NCBI RefSeq assembly: GCF_047345485.1
Contig: NZ_JBLFEN010000001.1
Coordinates: 682,001 to 746,000 of the forward strand
DNA: 64,000 bases
Reading direction: 5' to 3'
Source of the DNA: Jejuia sp047345485
Lineage (GTDB): Bacteria; Bacteroidota; Bacteroidia; Flavobacteriales; Flavobacteriaceae
Shown: positions 62,179-64,000 of the stretch, piece by piece
Position numbering within the stretch: the stretch's first letter is position 1
How the letters are laid out: every line of letters begins with the position of its first letter
The notes under the pieces: generated by a model
Databases searched by the model: none
What the model saw: the letters and a program-made list of their open reading frames with translations, nothing else
What the model was told of the DNA's origin: nothing
Translations under genes and position numbers: made by a program

Positions 62179-64000
62179 ATGAAAAGAAACTCTATCTGGC
62201 AAACCATAGCTACTTTTATGCTTTTGGTGGTTACCTTCATGACGCCCCTAAATAGTGATGCTCAAAACAAGAAAAAAAATAAAAAAAAGAAACACAAAAC
62301 AGAAGCAACTACTCCATTAAAAAGACCTTCAAAGAAAAAAACTATCGCTGCTTTAACTAAGTCTAGCAAAAAGATAGATGGTCTATTTACTATGTATCAA
62401 GATACAATTACTGGAGCACTACAAATGCTAATTTCTGATGAAAATATAGGGCAGGAATTTATTCATTTTGCGCAGGTAGCAGATGGTGTACTAGAAGCAG
62501 GTAGATTTAGAGGTGCTTATAACCCAACACAGGTTATAAAGATTACAAAACATTTTAATAAAATTGAGTTTATAAAGCAGAATACTTCGTTTTACTTCGA
62601 TCCTGAAAGTCCACTTTCTAAAGCTAAAGATGCAAACATCTCAAATGCTAATTTAGCAAGTTTAAAAATTGAAGCTCATGACGCTAAAAAAGGATTATAC
62701 CTTATAAAAGCTAGCGATTTATTTTTAAAAGAAACATTTGGTCAAATAAAACCACCTAGATTTCCGGGGAGTTCTCCAACATCTTTCTCTCTAGGTAATT
62801 TAGATAAGAATAAAACAAAAATAAATACTATTAAAAATTACCCCGATAATTTAAATATTACAGCAGAGTATGTATACTCTAAGTCTTCTATATTAAATCG
62901 TGGATCTTCTGCTGTTACTGATGGGAGAAACGTTAGTATAAAAATGAATCATAGCTTAATAGCAATGCCAGAAAACGATTATCAGGTTAGATTCGACGAT
63001 CCAAGAGTTGGGTATTTTACAAGACAAGTAGAAGACCAAACCAGTACTAGCACATCACCCTATAGAGATTTAATACATAGATGGCATCTTAAGAAAAAAG
63101 ACACCGATGCTGAATTATCTGAACCTGTAGAACCCATAACTTGGTGGATTGAAAATACAACACCTCACGAATGGAGAGAAACCATTAAAGAAGGTGTTTT
63201 ACAATGGAATACCGCCTTTGAAAAAGCAGGTTTTAAAAATGCTATGGTTGTAAAAGTACAACCTGATGATGCAGATTGGGATGCTGGTGATATTAGATAT
63301 AATGTATTACGTTGGACATCTTCACCAAGACCTCCTTTTGGAGGCTACGGTCCTAGTTTTGTAAACCCAAGAACCGGACAAATTATAGGTGCAGATATTA
63401 TGCTAGAGTATGTACATTTTACAAACAGAGTACTTTATGATAAAATTTACAATACTGCTGCTAATAAAGAGTTAAACCCAGATGTTAACTATTGTAGCCT
63501 TGGTCATGAAATGCACAAAGAATTGATGTTTGCTAATGCTGTTGTATCTGCTACTGGAGCATCAGATTTGGAGATGGAACGTATTAAAAAAGAATCTATG
63601 TTGGCTTTAATTATGCACGAAGTAGGCCATACATTAGGTTTAAATCATAATATGAAAGCGAGTCAGCTTTTCTCTAGAGCACAATTAAACGATGCAGATT
63701 TTATTAGAGGAAAATGTTTAACAGCTTCTGTTATGGACTATGCAGCTTTAAATATTACTAAAGACAGAAGCAAACAAGGACAATACGATGATGTAGCTGT
63801 AGGGCCTTATGATATTTGGGCGGTAAAACTTGGTTACCAGCCATTTGCCAGTGAAAATGAAAGGCAAGCATTACTAAATGAGTCTACAAAACCAGAACAT
63901 ATTTTTGGAAATGATGCAGACGATATGCGAAGCCCAGGTAAAGCAATTGACCCTAGAGTTAACGTATCAGATCAATCTAATGAGCAAATAGAATGGTCTA
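62179..64000 (+). CDS. Zinc-dependent metalloprotease of the DUF5117/DUF5118 type (3' end beyond window)
   Basis: 607 codons visible; the gene continues past the right edge. A signal peptide (MKRNSIWQTIATFMLLVVTF, ending SDAQ) precedes a very basic stretch KKKNKKKKHKTEA. The body has LIALPENDYQVRFDDPRVGYF-type segments (DPRVGYF, abridged), EPITWWIENTTPHEWR, and the zinc site HEVGHTLGLNH with H480, E481 and H484. This is the large Bacteroidota secreted protease family of about 800-850 residues with DUF5117/5118. Whether it carries a sorting tag at its C-terminus cannot be seen here. Confidence 0.85.
   Translation, partial: MKRNSIWQTIATFMLLVVTFMTPLNSDAQNKKKNKKKKHKTEATTPLKRPSKKKTIAALTKSSKKIDGLFTMYQDTITGALQMLISDENIGQEFIHFAQVADGVLEAGRFRGAYNPTQVIKITKHFNKIEFIKQNTSFYFDPESPLSKAKDANISNANLASLKIEAHDAKKGLYLIKASDLFLKETFGQIKPPRFPGSSPTSFSLGNLDKNKTKINTIKNYPDNLNITAEYVYSKSSILNRGSSAVTDGRNVSIKMNHSLIAMPENDYQVRFDDPRVGYFTRQVEDQTSTSTSPYRDLIHRWHLKKKDTDAELSEPVEPITWWIENTTPHEWRETIKEGVLQWNTAFEKAGFKNAMVVKVQPDDADWDAGDIRYNVLRWTSSPRPPFGGYGPSFVNPRTGQIIGADIMLEYVHFTNRVLYDKIYNTAANKELNPDVNYCSLGHEMHKELMFANAVVSATGASDLEMERIKKESMLALIMHEVGHTLGLNHNMKASQLFSRAQLNDADFIRGKCLTASVMDYAALNITKDRSKQGQYDDVAVGPYDIWAVKLGYQPFASENERQALLNESTKPEHIFGNDADDMRSPGKAIDPRVNVSDQSNEQIEWS

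Noticed and set aside
1..64000. tRNA or rRNA genes, integrases, insertion sequences or a prophage
   Set aside because: No tRNA-like TTCGA arm with CCA end, no rRNA segments and no transposase or integrase motifs were seen. The fibre-like genes lack any phage neighbours.

Overview
This window looks like chromosomal DNA from a marine-type member of the Flavobacteriaceae (Bacteroidota). The evidence is low GC, promoters of the TAnnTTTG type, almost no Shine-Dalgarno sequences, a gene with a type B (CHU_C-like) type IX secretion sorting domain, DUF4834 and CAL67264-type small membrane proteins, a capnine-type sulfonolipid gene pair, and an RF2 gene with a programmed frameshift. I cannot assign a genus. 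I saw no rRNA, tRNA, CRISPR array, integrase or transposase.

Layout. 1-4.0 kb: end of a YfhO-like membrane protein, a DUF4834 protein, an outer-membrane protein and a GNAT protein. 4.0-6.6 kb: an alpha-oxoamine synthase and a CBS-like enzyme that together resemble the cysteate/capnine pathway. 6.6-11.7 kb: oligopeptidase B, YbaB, threonine aldolase and a secreted lipoprotein. 12.1-15.2 kb: a three-gene polysaccharide module (sugar transferase, ATP-grasp, CapK-like) followed by a long empty spacer. 15.5-20.8 kb: the prfB operon (frameshifted RF2, HAD phosphatase, ArsC-like protein), 1-Cys peroxiredoxin, fumarase C and a Crp-like regulator.

22.7-32.4 kb holds the least explained block: a minus-strand operon of a coiled-coil protein, an unknown protein, an AAA+ ATPase, a NUDIX hydrolase, another unknown protein, a lipoprotein and two membrane proteins. 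A four-helix-bundle (S23-type) cassette with repeat arms and a palindromic dispersed repeat both sit inside it. 33.2-38.6 kb: EttA, then an electrophile-stress-like group (doxX, flavin reductase, marR, two pirins) with two TTCCnnGGAA palindromes that look like operators of the local MarR protein. 39-44.2 kb: an acyl-CoA carboxylase beta subunit and a four-gene operon of exported proteins with tail-fibre-like modules, ending in a type IX secretion substrate. 44.5-64 kb: SppA, a MutS2 without Smr domain, a DCC protein, a MuiA-type protein carrying a TonB-plug insertion, a sulfurtransferase with an extra C-terminal domain, a dicarboxylate/amino-acid symporter, chorismate synthase, an LpxH-like phosphoesterase, a large FAD/Fe-S dehydrogenase, a ThuA lipoprotein and the start of a zinc metalloprotease.

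Four copies of a palindromic dispersed repeat family (30.9, 36.0, 38.7 and 55.0 kb) occupy spacers. Most genes are ordinary housekeeping genes. The best leads are the AAA+/NUDIX/coiled-coil operon, the S23 cassette, the MarR operators, the tail-fibre-like operon, the MuiA/plug chimera and the capnine pair.
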